From positions 24,579,122-24,643,121 of the forward strand of contig NC_092693.1 of assembly GCF_964275005.1 (NCBI RefSeq): a stretch of DNA of 64,000 nucleotides, given 5' to 3'. Shown in pieces: positions 1 through 31,600 of the stretch; positions within the stretch are counted from its first letter, which is position 1; the number at the start of each line of letters is the position of its first letter. The notes under the pieces were generated by a model. It was not told the origin of the DNA and ran no database searches. It saw only the letters and a list, made by a program, of their open reading frames with translations. Source of the DNA: Diadema setosum (taxonomy: Eukaryota > Echinodermata > Echinoidea > Diadematoida > Diadematidae). The translations under genes and the position numbers were made by a program.

Positions 1-689
1 ATTAAAATACACACTAACATTTCTAGTTTTACAGTATATAATCTCCCCATCCAGGCTGTGAGCCAAAATGAAAGTTTGGGGTCGTGTCTGGTGTAGTCAT
101 TACATCATTATTGTGCATTTTTGTGTATCGTTGTCTACACATATTTTGTGTAATTTCTTCTGCTACTGTGGCTGAAGGTTAGGATACATCTGTCATACAT
201 CTGACTTTCTGTAGCTGTGATTACCAGTATCTCTGTTTCCTTACAATACAAATCAATTAAGTCTATTTAAAATGTATTTTCATTTCGAGGTAAAGTTTGT
301 CATTTCTGTACCTTACAACGTTTATCTCCTTCTGTAGTTATGAACTCTACGTTGTAAAATGTGAAATATCAGTTATTGTATTATTTACTGAAAGCACAAA
401 AATGAAGTCCTTCCTGATATAAGGAAGCAAATCAAGTAAAAAAGATAGATCTGTCTGAACTGTATCCCACAGCTGGATGAAGCATATGAGTTTGGTATGT
501 AGCCACTGAAGATTGATTTCAAAATCACTTTGTTATGACCCATCTATTTGGTATCCATATTCATTATCACATTACCCAAAGTTTTGCAAAGATGTTTAAA
601 AAAGTAAAGTTATATCTGAAAAATTGTAGTCGTTGAAATAATTGTAATAATGTTCATTTTTCATGCTGTTTTACTATATTTTACACCAG
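1..689 (+). other. Intron sequence of SPT16 upstream of the first visible exon
   Basis: AT-rich sequence ending in a pyrimidine-rich tract and the AG acceptor at 688-689. I found no segment matching the SPT16 residues that should precede the first visible exon, so that exon lies left of the window. Confidence 0.7.
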
Positions 690-18337
<17,648 letters not shown>

Positions 18338-20041
18338 TCCTCTCACTCGCCCCCCCCCCCCCCCCCCAAAAAAAAAAGGGTGCCATCTGGCCATTTGCCT
18401 CTGGCAGTAGTTGTATTATAGGACTGGTCATAAGGATAGACGACAGCAGAGATGGGGAACAAAAAACAACGCATGAACCTGCAGAACCATGTGAAGAAAG
18501 CATTTGTGTGTAATTTGTCCTGATGTGTTGTGTTGTGTATCATGAAAACGGATTCATCAGAATGCCATTTAACCTGGACCTCCTGTGGTGGATTACCACG
18601 CAGAGACGCTTAGTTGTGTCGAGAAAGAATTCTCTGCCCATCCACGTTTGCTGTGTGGAGTTTTGCTCCACTTCCAAGGGTCATGCTCGGTACGTACTCA
18701 TGCCCAATGCATGTAATGCAGCACAGGGTTTGTACGAGGAGTCTACACTTCTTTCTCCCATTTCATCTTGTGTGCGACATGAATTCTGAGGTTTGTAGTA
18801 TTCAGCGTGATGGGGTCAGTCATTCACAGATATTCCAGCATTTGTCAGTAATTTTGATACAAGGAAAAATATTTGTGATTACAACCTTGAAGAATAGCAT
18901 TGGCTGTAATGATAGGGTGGAAAAAGTCAAAGTACTTTGCAAGCAACATCTATTATTATTTCTCACATGAGAAGTGCAGTACCAGACAGATTTTCTGCCA
19001 GAACCTCTGTTATCGCCTTGGTTTGTATGTTAGTTTAGTCATTCTGTATGTTTCCCAGAGGGATATTCCAGAATTCTGTGTATTAAAGGGACCAGACCAC
19101 TCCCCCGAAGGCTTGAAATCCTTTGGAATATTAACTTTGTCCAGTCATAATAATGATAATTAAAAAAAAACTGGCAACTGTCTTCCCTATACCTCCCCCC
19201 ACCCTCCCTGTCTTATAAATTAAGTATTCAAATCAAAAATAGTTTCGTAACTGGACACGAAATGACGCTAGAGATAACATGAAAAAGCAGTCAGTAGGGG
19301 TGTGGTATCAGTGACAGGAAGAATGGAAAATGTGCCTGATATTCTGATGCTCACATTTGTTGCACAGTGGTTGATTTTATTTTGAGAGCATTATACATAC
19401 TAGAATGCAGTTTATTTGCGATGCATCTAGTGGTTTGCATCTGTGTGTCAGTGGGCAGCCAAGTTGAGAAAGCTCTGCACATGCAGCAGTGTTGGTGTCG
19501 AGGAACAATGGGATCAAAAGCCATCATGGTACGATTGCTGAAGTTTCCCCAGTAGTTGTCAGCATCAAAGTGTATGTCCAGTATCACCACTATATTGCAT
19601 TGTGAATATTAGCACACACTCACACCATGTTTTCATGTTGCTCTGTGAGATGAAAAACTCACCATGCCTTAATGCACAACTTGCAAGATATATTCACAGA
19701 TGTAACAAGGAAGACTTGTTGTGTCTGAATTTGTTTGTATTTTCTGTCTGTCTGTGGGTTTGTACAAATCTGTATATTTTGTGCGTGGCAAGTATTTCTC
19801 TCTTGGACCCCTGATGTAATTGTTTCGTATGATTCAGATCCTTCCCATCCCCATCCCCAGTCACCACCGAAGTCCCAGACACTGTACATTCCTTTGTATT
19901 GAAACAACCACACACCATAAATGGCCTCCCAAGCGATACAGACGCTCCATCTCTGTGTGTTAAGGGTCTAGTTACCTTGTTTCTGCCTAATTAGTCTAGA
20001 TTCTGGACTCTTTTTATGATATCTTTATCCTTGCTGCACTG

Positions 20042-20308
20042 AGCTGCTAAACCTAACTGTACGCATCAAGGTGAGTGATGGCACTATCCCTATAACCTGT
20101 CGACAGGGAGAGAGAGAGAGAGATAAAAAAAAAGTGTCCCAGAACGATTGCTCTTAGATAACTTTCCCTCAGAGTGAAAGTGCATGATGTTTTGACCGCG
20201 GTCATCAGCGGAGAGCAATTAAGTTTCGACTCCTTTTCTCTATAGGCTGACAGGTTTTTGGGATCGCGCCATCACTTGACTTGGTGCGCACAGTGAGGTT
20301 TAGCAGCT
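20042..20308. mobile_element. 267-bp MITE in the probable SPT16 3' UTR
   Basis: AGCTGCTAAACCTAACTGTA (20042) faces its diverged reverse complement ending at 20308; similarity continues inward through GTGATGGC and AACCTGTC. It contains a short GA run (20108-20123). The polyadenylation signal at 20345 lies 37 bases beyond its right end. Confidence 0.75.
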
Positions 20309-20344
20309 ACTTTGGTGAATGAAAATATCACAAAAAGAATTGAG

Positions 20345-20350
20345 AATAAA
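20345..20350 (+). terminator. Candidate SPT16 polyadenylation signal AATAAA
   Basis: A consensus hexamer 2.0 kb after the stop codon; an alternative AATAAA is at 21061-21066. Confidence 0.4.
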
Positions 20351-21399
20351 GACTACTGCCTAATAATCATTAATCTATTAAGTAACCCTCTCAGGATCTG
20401 TATGTTATTGAATTAAATCGACATTGTATGCAGCAGTGTTGCTGATTGTGTTGACATGGGTTAATGCAGAGGCATTTTCTTGTTTTTCCCTGTTGGCGGA
20501 TTCAACAAAGTTATGGGTAGGGGAAACTTTGAAAGTGGGTCCGTAAACCAGTAGCATTTGGTAGAATTTGTTCATTGTGTGTACATTTTCAATTGTCTTC
20601 AATATGCAGCAGAAAAAGGAAGGGAATAACATGACCCAAGATATGTGATCTGCATCTACATTTGTCAAACTGAAACTTATAGTGATAAACATGTCATCAT
20701 TTGTTTTTCTAGCTCAGTGTTACTGGTAAGAGGATGTATTTTCACAACGTCCAGTGTACAGATTGGGACACTATAAATACGTATGCGTTTTTGCTTCTGT
20801 GTCAAAGGTGAATATTTATGAAGATTGTGCAGATGGATGGATTGTTTGTACATAGACTCAATTTGTAAGAAATTTTGTAACAAAGGACACAGCAAAATCA
20901 CCATTGTCCTTAATTTGTATGTTGTTGTGTTCATAACAAGTTTATCTTCAAATGTACCTGTATTGTACACTTCGACAAGAGAAAAAAAAAAAACTCATAT
21001 ATTTGCTTCAAATGAAGTAATTACTTGCTAATTCATTGTCCATGAAATTGTCTGTGTCAAAATAAATGCAAGATTTTGAGAAAGTCTGTGTAGCTGCCTG
21101 ATATTGTATGAACAGACAAACAAGTACAATGCACTGAACACCGATACTGTACAAGATTTCATTATTGCGAGATTTTGCTGTTACATTTTTTTTTTTTTTT
21201 TTTACATGCATGTCTATGGCACAACTCAGTTGGTAGAGGTTGCTTACAATTTACTTCACACATATTTATACAGTACTTGTAAGTCAACTGATACACATGT
21301 TGACTACAATAATTTTTCAACACTTTCAGTTGGAACTAAGATGAATATTAAGGAAACCAAACTCAAACAGAAATGTGGATGGAGTGAAAGCTTTAATAT

Positions 21400-22165
21400 T
21401 TAAAGAACACATCAGTGAAAGTTTGAGGAAAATTGGACAATGGATTCAAAAGTTATAAATTCTCATATTTTTGATACCATCATCACTGGATAAGGAGAAT
21501 ACTGCAGTTCATGATATCATTATGGACAATATAAAGAAAATATGATTCGGCACGCCGTACACCGGGGTACCGTTGTAACCCAGGGTACCGCGTTGTATAG
21601 CGCCATCTCATGCCCATTATTTATAATGCGTATCCGAATTCAGATACGCCGATTCTGAATTCGGATACGGCAAAGTCGTCGCAATGAACTAGCACCATAG
21701 GTGTTTTTCGAAGTACACTTGCATGCATTAATTGATGCATAATCACAAATAAGAAAACATTTTTGTGCATAATAATACTAAAAAATATTTTGACACATTT
21801 TTTGGTAAGCCAGGGTACAGCGCTGAAAAAAAAAAAAATTAATTCAACAAAATGGCGAATTTTCATTTGGTACCCCAGGGTACCAAATATTGCATCATAT
21901 AAAGAGTAGTCCACACATTTTCACTTATCTGGTATAGAAGGGGGGAATAATATTACTTGTAACATATACATGTATCAGTAACAAGTCATTGGAATTTGTA
22001 CTTTCCAGAAAAAATGAAATTTTGTGGAATTCTTATGCTTGTTTTTTTATATTGTCCATAATGATGTCATGAATTGTAGTAGTCTCCTTATACAGCAAAG
22101 ATGGAGTTTTGAATCGATTGTCAGATTTTCCTTAAACTTTCACAGTGTTGTTTTACTAATATTGC
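21400..22165. mobile_element. About 765-bp element with long imperfect inverted ends
   Basis: The left arm (about 21404-21543: CAGTGAAAGTTTGAGGAAAA ... GGATAAGGAGAATAC ... CATTATGGACAATATAAA) matches the reverse complement of 22043-22150. The inside holds repeated GGTACC / CCAGGGTACC motifs and a hairpin (GTATCCGAATTCAG at 21630, inverted at 21655-21668). It is old, judging from the arm divergence. Confidence 0.65.
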
Positions 22166-22169
22166 TACA

Positions 22170-23925
22170 TTCACTCAATCCACATATTTTGATTTTGATT
22201 TCCTTTGAAGTACATGCCACACATTTTGAGTTGGATTGCAGTTGGCCATGGAGGGAATGATAGGAGAGTGGGGAGAAAGACATCAAAACTGGATGCATTG
22301 TATTGAATGAAAATGAGATATACCGAGTACATTTTGACAACGCCAGTCTCAATTCCCAATATATTTAAGTGTTCAGTATTTTGAAGTTATTCAGCCATAG
22401 AAAAAATCTGAAATATACTCATGAAGACAGAAAAGATGGCCATGCTCAACTTTCATAGGAATTTAGTTTTTTTTAATATAAAACTTAATTCACAATACAG
22501 TGTATTGGTTAACAGTACATGTATCCTTTGGTCTCTCTCCACAAAATTTAGAAATGGGATTGTACAATCAACTTCACACATACACTTGTACATTGACACA
22601 AGTACGTATTGTTTATTCTGGCTAAATGTCAAAACCTGTTCCTTCCACAATCTTCCAAGAACCTTCAATGTCACTGAACGAGATTCGTTTTGCGGTCGAC
22701 AAAGAACAGACAGGTTGATAATCGGTCCGCGCAAAAGCAGTCAAGCAGTACATGCATTCCTTTTCAGTGGTCAATTGCATGTATCCTCAAACAATGCAAA
22801 ATATCAATGAGATATGAATTGAGCATGAGTGCATTATACACTATAAGGGCACCTGAATGGGGTGAACCCGGTCCTGACTGCTCCGTACATCTTTGTACAA
22901 GTTTCCAAACAAAACGAGTACGCTACGTACCTTGTTGCAAAAGGTAAATTATGCAAAAATACACACAATTCCGAGAGAGAAAATGACGTTATGAGTAAAA
23001 TTTGCAAGCCTCCTGCATGGCACATGGTGCAGGCAACACTTGCCTATGCACACACAGTACAGCACTTACTTGATACACTTGCAAACATCCAATGGCTGAT
23101 GAAAACAGCCAAACAGCAATTAGCGGATGAGATTCTGATGGAGAGGAAAATTATCATACAATGTGTATATTTGTTATAATAAGGGTTTTGGATGTCATTA
23201 TTTCCTGGAATGTACAAGGAAGTACAATGTAGGCCCTATTGTGCTTGTTAGTCTGCCCTAGCTTGAATATCTTCTGGTATCCCATTCAATGCCATTCAAT
23301 ATATCAAGTACTGCATTGCAATTTGTTTTCACAGTGTGGACCCAAGATATGTCCAAATGTTGTTAAAGCATGGGAAACAAAGTTTCCCATTACATGAATG
23401 CTATTCTTGAAATCAAGACTTCACAAAATTATCACCACAAATAGTATGAATGCAACTGATATTGTCTAAAAGGTGGAAAATTGTTAGGTATTCTCTTGAT
23501 ATGAGATAAGTACTATACTTTCTCATTCCTGTGCTTTAATTGGGTCTGGATAGTGACTTCAACCACTTGGAATATTCCCAGTTTGGGAGATATGAAGGCA
23601 AGCGTGTGAAGTATATGCCGTATACAACTGTACAACATCTATAGGTCACATGCATTCAACATATGAAGTTACCCTAAAAAAGACGGCACACCAACTACAT
23701 GTATCTCAAAGTGCAGTCATGAGGATGGGTGAAAGACTTGGAACAAGTATCTCTGTGATTTACCACAACTAGAGGCTGCCCAACACATAAGAGCTCAAAC
23801 AAAGACTGTTGTTGATACTCACACATTGTATTGGTGATAAAGAGTTTATTGTTTGGAATCCAGGTGCCTACAGTCAACAAACTCCTAAAGTTTGGTTAAC
23901 AGCTTTTTGGCATTGCCATCAATGA
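22170..23925. other. Intergenic spacer without recognised features
   Basis: AT-rich sequence between the convergent SPT16 and WWOX genes. Several open frames of 60 to 130 codons occur on both strands but none shows a recognisable motif, splice structure or coding composition. Confidence 0.6.
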
Positions 23926-23928
23926 CAG

Positions 23929-23934
23929 TTTATT
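23929..23934 (-). terminator. Candidate WWOX polyadenylation signal (minus strand AATAAA)
   Basis: TTTATT on the plus strand is the first AATAAA on the minus strand after the WWOX stop at 25604, implying a 3' UTR near 1.7 kb. Another lies at 23845-23850. Confidence 0.35.
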
Positions 23935-23970
23935 ATATACAGTTGTACATACATACACATAATGCAGGTG

Positions 23971-24183
23971 TACTGTACGAGCTGAAATTTTCGCGTACAG
24001 ATATTTTCGCGAATTGCTACTAGGAGGACATTTTCACGTGTTGTTAATTTCGCGGTTGCGAGGTCTACTGTACTTATCTATTCGCACGTTGTTATTTTCG
24101 CGTGTTGTTATTTTCGCGGTTCAAAGGCGATTCGCGAAATTCGCAAAAATAAAACCACCGCGAAAATTTCAGCTCGTACAGTA
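23971..24183. mobile_element. 213-bp MITE with TACTGTACGAGCTGAAATTT ends
   Basis: The left end 23971-23995 and right end 24159-24183 are perfect inverted repeats of 25 bases; the outer TA may be the target duplication. The core repeats TTTTCGCG motifs. A diverged piece of a similar TTTTCGCG-rich sequence may be present near 30555-30720. Confidence 0.85.
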
Positions 24184-24324
24184 TATAGATCCCACACAAA
24201 TATTTTTATGACATGAAACTTAGTACTAATGATTCATGCAGCATAAACATATCTGGGGTAACTGATGGATTGCTAAAACATTTTTATCAACATGAAAAAG
24301 ATTAAAATGAAGCAGATTAAAAAT

Positions 24325-24368
24325 TTCATACACATACACACACATACACACACGCACACACAAACACA
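24325..24368. repeat. CA-rich microsatellite
   Basis: Interrupted ACACAT/ACACAC repeat on the plus strand, downstream of WWOX. Confidence 0.8.
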
Positions 24369-25603
24369 AATTCCTTAGCATCATTTTGACTCATTTCATT
24401 ATCTTTTCATGAAGTTTGAGAGAAGACAAATGACTTCGTATGATAGATGTGCATGGGTTATAAAGAAATACATGGATAAGAAGAAACTGGGGGAAAAGTG
24501 TGATCTCCCCTTTTGGAAATGCATGACAAAGCCAATTCGGGAGTCGACCTGCTAACATCTATTAATTTCAAGTTTGGGATTGTCTGTGGTGCCTGTGTCA
24601 AATACCACCAGCATTAGCACAGAACTTGATATCCCCCACTGATTGCAATGTAAATACTGACAATATTTGGATAGTGATCCACTCTGCAGGCAGGAGGTGA
24701 ATTATGGTGTAATTCTTTTTCTTCTATTGTATACAGGTTACTGTACTGATCACAATAAGAAAAAAAAAAGCAAATGAGACAACAGACCATCAGATACTCT
24801 CCCACTGATGCAAACACAAAACCCCTGTCATGAGAGAAATACGTGTCCATGTAGCAAGTTTACACCAAACACAGATGTATACATTAACATTGTTCAGATG
24901 AGGTAAGATGCAAAATTTCAAATCCTTAAAACAATCCATTAGCTCAGTTATTGTTGTTCATAGAAATAATAGGGCTCAAAGACAGTCTGGTCACAAGTAT
25001 CCATCATGAATATTGTGCGTATTAAGGATTGCATCTAATGCCTGTGCGTGCATACACACACACATGAATATACTCACGCACATGAATATACTCACGCACA
25101 ACCTTAATGCATCGGACACTGATTCTCATTGATTGTCGCTTGTTTTCCGCAGCTTTTCACATACACATTGCACACACTGCTGCTATTGCTCTCACAATGC
25201 CTGTACGCATTTTGCATTATCATCACCTCTTGTGGACAGTGTTTGCATGCACTGGAAGAGTACCAGTTTGCTCATACAATTTGTTGCAACTTGACAAGAT
25301 ATGCTGTATGGAGTTCAGTCGATTCCCCCCAAAATTTGTCCTCGGTGTAAGCTGGGCATATTATCTTGCAGCATCTTTAAGTGCAACAATGCAATTGTCC
25401 CACACATAGGCCATTGCGATGCAATATATAAATCACCCATTGCCTACTCATCACAATCACTGCCACGTAGTTGCAGGATTTTTTCGGCCAATGGCACAAA
25501 AAACATCATGCTAGGGGATGTGTCAATTTGCAGGCAAAGCAAAGGACAGCGCGGGTGTAATCAACAAAGGACATTAACGTGAATGCAGTGGGCGGAGTCA
25601 GTG

Positions 25604-28600
25604 TCATAACACATTCTTGTTGAGGGCCTCCTTCAGAATCTTGTCAGTGAGCTCCCACATGGCCACCCCAAGCTCCTCACTCTTGGCCTCCTCTGACGGC
25701 ATGCAGGCACAGCAGTGGTTGAAGTACATCCCGCCCACTCCCTCCAGCTCCCGTGCTGTGGCGCAGAAGATACTGGTGGCTGCCCCTTGTTGCTATGGAA
25801 ACAGAAAGAGAGAGAGAGAGAGATTTCACACCATTCTTCCTTCTGGCTGTTATCTTTAACTAAGAGCTCAATCAGAGTAACAGGTTTGGCTGTTATCTCC
25901 TAATATTGTGCATACATTTCCACCAAAGTTTGTTCTAGACTACCAAATAGATTAAAGGAACTTTGGCTGACATAAATACAAAAATTCTCCACAAAGGCAA
26001 TTCTAAAGTGGACTTGTAATACCTGCTTTTCATCATGTTACACCTAGAAGTTCAACAGACAGATTGTCTTGTCATATTCCTCCTTGCACTAAGCTTGCCT
26101 CATATTAACAAACTATTTTATTTTTACTGTTTGAAATCAAACAAAAAAGAAAGAATGATTCCCAAATGTACTGCATGCTAACTAGTACAATGTACATGTG
26201 GTGTCACGCAAAAAAAACCCCAAAAAACACGTAAATTGGTAATTCAGATATACAGTTAAAATTAGTAAGGAAGTTGTGATATCTTCATGATATATGCATA
26301 ATATCTGCTGCAGTACAAGGTATACTGCACATCTTCATGTATCTAAAAATGCTCAAGGGTATTCACTAAAATCTTTCACGTTATTTAAAAAAAACACATA
26401 AGAACTCTCATACAGACAGATATAATTTGCTGCACACTCACAGCGGACTTTGTGAAGGGCCGAACCAGATGCCAGAGGAGGCGGTAAAACCACCAGTTCT
26501 TGCCAAGTCCCGTGTAGATCATGTTGCCTGGGTGGAGTGCGTTGCAGGTGACATTGTGTGGTGACAGTCGCCGGTTGAGCTCGTTGCTATGGAGGATATT
26601 GGCCAGCTTGGATCGGCCATAGGCCAGGATTGGCCAGAACTTCTCCTTGGGTACGGCCACCTCGTTCATGTCCAGCTTGCTGGAGTAGAAGTCGATGAAC
26701 CTGGGGAGAGAGGAATGTAGCAAAAATAAAGAGGTTATTTTCACAAACATCTTCCCTGGTAATGCACCTGCATTTTTAATATAAATGTAAATGTGGAAGA
26801 GTTCAGCATGGAAATTTTACTACATTTTATGCTCTGTGATACTTCCACAAAAGCAAAAACATGGAAACATTTGACTTTATTTGTTTTGTTAACATGAATT
26901 AATAGTGTCTATAGTCAACAAATTTAAAGCATAACAATGGCTGGACGAGCATATTTTTTGCACAAACTATTGTCTTGCTCTGTAAGAATATCACAGAGCA
27001 TCTTTAAAAAAAAAAAAAAAAAAAATACACGATCTATTCCCCCATTCTGAGTAATACCGAGGAGCATGGAAGAAAGCTAGCTTGGTTACATACCTGTGAG
27101 ATTCTGAGGAGACAATCACTATCCTGGCTGGGGCAGACTTCTTCAGGACTTCGGTCAGGAGGTTGACCAGGTAAAAGTGCCCGACGTGGTTGACCTGGAA
27201 TGTCATCTCGATGCCATCTTCTGTCTGTTGCCATGGGAGACCAAATACTGCTGCATTGCAGATCAGCATGTGCAGAGGCCTGGCATGACAATAATAATAA
27301 CAACAACAACAACAATTACATTCAAAATGAAACAGGTAGAAAATTGAATTCATAAAATAAAACTATTCAACATTCTGAACATGGACCCTAAATGCATAGG
27401 TAGCATTCCACCAAGTGTTTTGTGTTTTAGATGCCAATTTCAATTTTTTTAAAAAATTGATGGAATAAACGAGAAAAAGAAAAGGTGAAAGATAAAAGAA
27501 AACCCAAACCCTACCAGTCTCTGAGGATATAGTTCTGGGCAAACTGCTTGATGCTGCGCAAGGAGGCCAGGTCTAGGTGCATGACAACCACTTGGGCCTG
27601 GTCCAGCTCCTTCCTGATCCTACCCGCAGCATCATTACCACTCTTCAGGTTGCGGCAGGCCAGGACCACATGAACTCCATGAAGAGCAAGGGACCTAGCC
27701 GCCTCGAAGCCTAACAAATGTGACAGGGAGAAAGTTGACGAGTCAAAACATGCTTAAACCATTGTTGTGTTTCATTCATTGATAGGCACACATGTTGCCT
27801 TGCTTTCTTTGCTAACTGGCCTGGATGTCTTGAAACTTACTGTCGATTAAAATAAGGATTATGCAATTTATGTATTACACTGGCAAATATGAAAGACTGT
27901 GGCATTGTTTCAAATGAGTAGGTTGTCTAACTTTGTATGAAGGTCATATTTTAGGTGGAGAAACCAAATGTCAGTGATATAGCTTGGCAAGTAACACTAA
28001 GTACACTGTCACATTGAGGATAACAAATCACTACACAACTGTCTTCAGAGCAAAAGCTGAAAGCACTGGCATTTAGCAACGTCAATGCAACCCTATTTTT
28101 TCTTACTTTGTTCCTTCAACTAAATGCTTGACTATAGTGGATATGATATTTCAGTCTTCAGTCTGAGAATGAAGGCAGAATTACTCATGTTTTCATGAGC
28201 CAAAGTTTTAACACTTAGTACAAATCTTATTGAACCCAAGTTCAGATGAATTATCAACTTACAGTAGACTGACACAAGTATAAGCTACCCTTTCAAAATG
28301 GCTTTACATGTGATGTCTCATTTCTGCATGTGTCAGATCCACGAGGCGCTACTGTCATTGGGTGTCTGAGCATAATATCATAATACATCAAGCAAAGACA
28401 AGAGACCTGTGGAGAAGAAAGCAACGTACACAATGAGATGACAAACTCCACATTCAAATGCTGGTCACTCTGACTGAAAAAAAAGAAAAGACTCACCAAT
28501 GCCAGAGTTTGCTCCCGTCACAATGGCATACTGCCCGCTGAGGTCTCGTCCCTGCAGGACATGGAGGGCCGTGCTGTAGGCGTCAAACCGCTGGGCAAGC

Positions 28601-31600
28601 TTGCTGGGGTCGGCGCTCTCCTCCATGGCAAATGCCAGGCGGGGATCTGTGTACGTTGTTCTCTTCTTGAGATGGCTTTGGTGACAACAAAACAAAGAAA
28701 GAAACTGAATATTTACTTCGATGAAAACTGAAGATATTTTTCAATTTCCTATATCATGAAACAACAAAATTTGTTAGTACGGTACAAAAAATAAGATTAA
28801 TATCTAGAATACATTGATTTTACTTTTCAAGCTGGTGTTTCTCTATAACATCCCTCTCTCACTTTCTTTCTTTCTCTCTCTCTCTCCTCCTCCTCCTCCT
28901 TCTCTTGTCATCAAGTACCAGTAAGTATAATGCTGATTTTAATGTTCTTGATTGATCAATAATGCTCATTTGTTTTGGGGTTCTTTTCCCCTCGATGTCA
29001 CATTTTGTTCCATGGTTTCATACATTTTTATTGAAGATGATAATAAACTGCAGAATGAACTACACAACTGAATGTCAGTTTCAAGGAAAATTCTGCCTAG
29101 ACCATACTGTGAACATCTACACTAAATGCAAACTGCACATGATCCAAATCACTAAACAATGTCTGAAACAATGCTACCAAGCAATGCATGACAAAGAGAG
29201 GGATTTGCATCTGACAGTAGAAAATTTGACATCAAATGAAGCAAAATGTAAACAGATTCACTTGCATTTTTCAACTTACTCAACAAAGAATTGCCTTCCT
29301 TTTTCATCCACTGCTTTTGTCCATCCAAAGGGAAGTTCTGTGAGGGCAAATCAATTCCAACTGACATATACCACCTAGCCTTGCTTGAAGGCAGTGGTAA
29401 TAACATTTCTAACAAACTGTTTTTGTTTACAGAACAATTGACTATATGAGCAGATGAGGTCATAATTTGAATCACACTTGCCACCCGAGTATTCACTCAA
29501 CAGGCTGTTTTTTATATATATATTTTTTTCAATACATTTCCACTAAAGTCAAACTTCTAACTTTAGATAATTTACAGATTAAGAAATAAACCAGACAGAT
29601 TTATATCATGATGCCATTTAGCACAATTCTGAAAGTCATTTTGTTTCATGGTTTCTGGGTTATTTTCATATCACATGAAGAAATTATAAGATAACCAACA
29701 GATAGACAGACAGATGGTTGAAAAAAAAATCAGCTGGTAGACCAGAATTCTACAAAGTTTAAAATCAAAAGAATAACACCTTTATCCACACCTTATGTCC
29801 CCCTTTTACCAATCTACTGAAATGGATACTGCTAGCAATACGTAGGGCAAGAAAGTAAAAACATTACAATGACTATATCAATATTCATGGGAACAATGTG
29901 AGAACCATATCCAGAAGCAAAATTAACCGTTGTTGTGGATCAGGTTGTAGAATCGTACCTCCAGTTATCCTCTTCCTCTTCCCCGTGCGAGGGTGAACCC
30001 ACGTTGTGCTTTGGTCTTGATGGCTGGAAAAGAGAGAGAAAACTGAGCTACTGAAATAGCATACAATGTACAGTGAATAGAAATGTCATCTGGGCCCGTT
30101 TCATAAAACTTGTCATCAGTGACAAGTTGTCACAGACGTGACAAGCTACTGAAATCCTTGCATCTGAATGGCTTAGAGCAAATTTGTCATAGAAATGTGG
30201 CAGTTGTCACTGATAACAAGTTTTATGAAACAGGCCCCTGGTTGCCTTCATGCCTTATGAGCAACCAGGCCAACAACAATGACCACAAATGTCTGCTTTT
30301 GTCATCAAAGTTGGGAGCCAAATCACAGGGTAAGGCTGAGTTTTAAACGAAAGTCTTTCAACATTATTGCATATGAGCAATCACAGGTATATACCAAATA
30401 TGTTCCTAGTGCTGTCATCTTTCCAGATTTCATGACAGTCATCTGCGCATTATGTTTATGGACTAACATATACACATTGTTCATTTGTTGTTGTTGTTAT
30501 TGTTGGGGGTTTGGAAGGGGGCAGGAAGTGTGAGGCAAGGGTACTGCATTAGCTGTTATTTTCACAAGGGTTTCATTTTTGCGAATTTTGCGAATCACAG
30601 TTGGAACGCAAAATTAACAACACATGAAAATGTTGCCAGACGCTTTTACGTTTACGTTGGTGTCACTTCACAAAACAAGATCTCGCACAAATGTCTATGA
30701 CCTCCTCATTCACGAAAATAACTGCTTGTCATCCACTCAAACGACTATAAGAAGAACCAAACATTATGCCAAAGAAACAAACATAATATCTACTGTGCAT
30801 GTATGATGGTTACAATTATTCCATCATCGTCTTGCAATAAGCACAGACTCTGTCCAGAGTTGAATAGGACACTGCTGTGGATTATTGGTAAATCATGGAT
30901 GGTAAATAATTAGCAAACACACAACTGTATTGTTGGAAGCTGGACTCGCATATATGATGACGTCTGTCTGACACACTGCCACTGGTCTCGAGTTTAAATG
31001 GGATTCATTGAGCAAATAAACAGCCCCAGTCTGCAGATTCAATTATTGTATTAAAATCCAGTATTACATACTGTCACCAGTGCTGGACAATATGAAAAAC
31101 AACAACTAGGCTATAAACATATACATGAAAAGTGTCACCACCGACAAAGTGAAAAAGTACCGGTACAATAATTGCATGGGTGGTTAAAGTAACATTAAAA
31201 TAAATGTGTAAATATGATCATATGAACAATGAAGCAGTTTATAATTACAATAATGTCCTGATGACTACAATGTGTAACTTTACATGTTGGGCATCAGGTA
31301 ACTTGTATCAAAATAATTGTATTACTTTGAACATTCTAAGAGATATGCTCACAATCAAGACCCGAGCGGTACTCCACATTTCACACCAGCGCCAGCGGGA
31401 ACTCAGCCAACCGCAGCCGGCTAGCTGCGGGGCGGGCGGGGCTGCGATTCGTCTAGTATGGTATGCGCTATAATGCAACCACGACTGTAGGCGATACAAA
31501 TGTCTTCTTAAGGCACATTCCAGATGCCAACTGAAACATAAAATGAGTAGTGTAATTTACTTACTTGGCATAATAAACTCTCCCATCATTAGTGCTTCTC

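Larger units (their letters stand above)
18338..20350 (+). other. SPT16 3' UTR (inferred extent)
   Basis: Sequence after the SPT16 stop contains a C17-A10 run (18350-18377) but no other gene. The first good AATAAA signal on the plus strand is at 20345-20350 and a second is at 21061-21066, so the 3' UTR is probably 2.0 or 2.7 kb. Confidence 0.5.

Noticed and set aside
21104-23179. Coding genes among several 80-130 codon open frames in the SPT16-WWOX spacer
   Set aside because: AT-rich composition, overlapping frames on both strands, no domains and no consistent splice sites.
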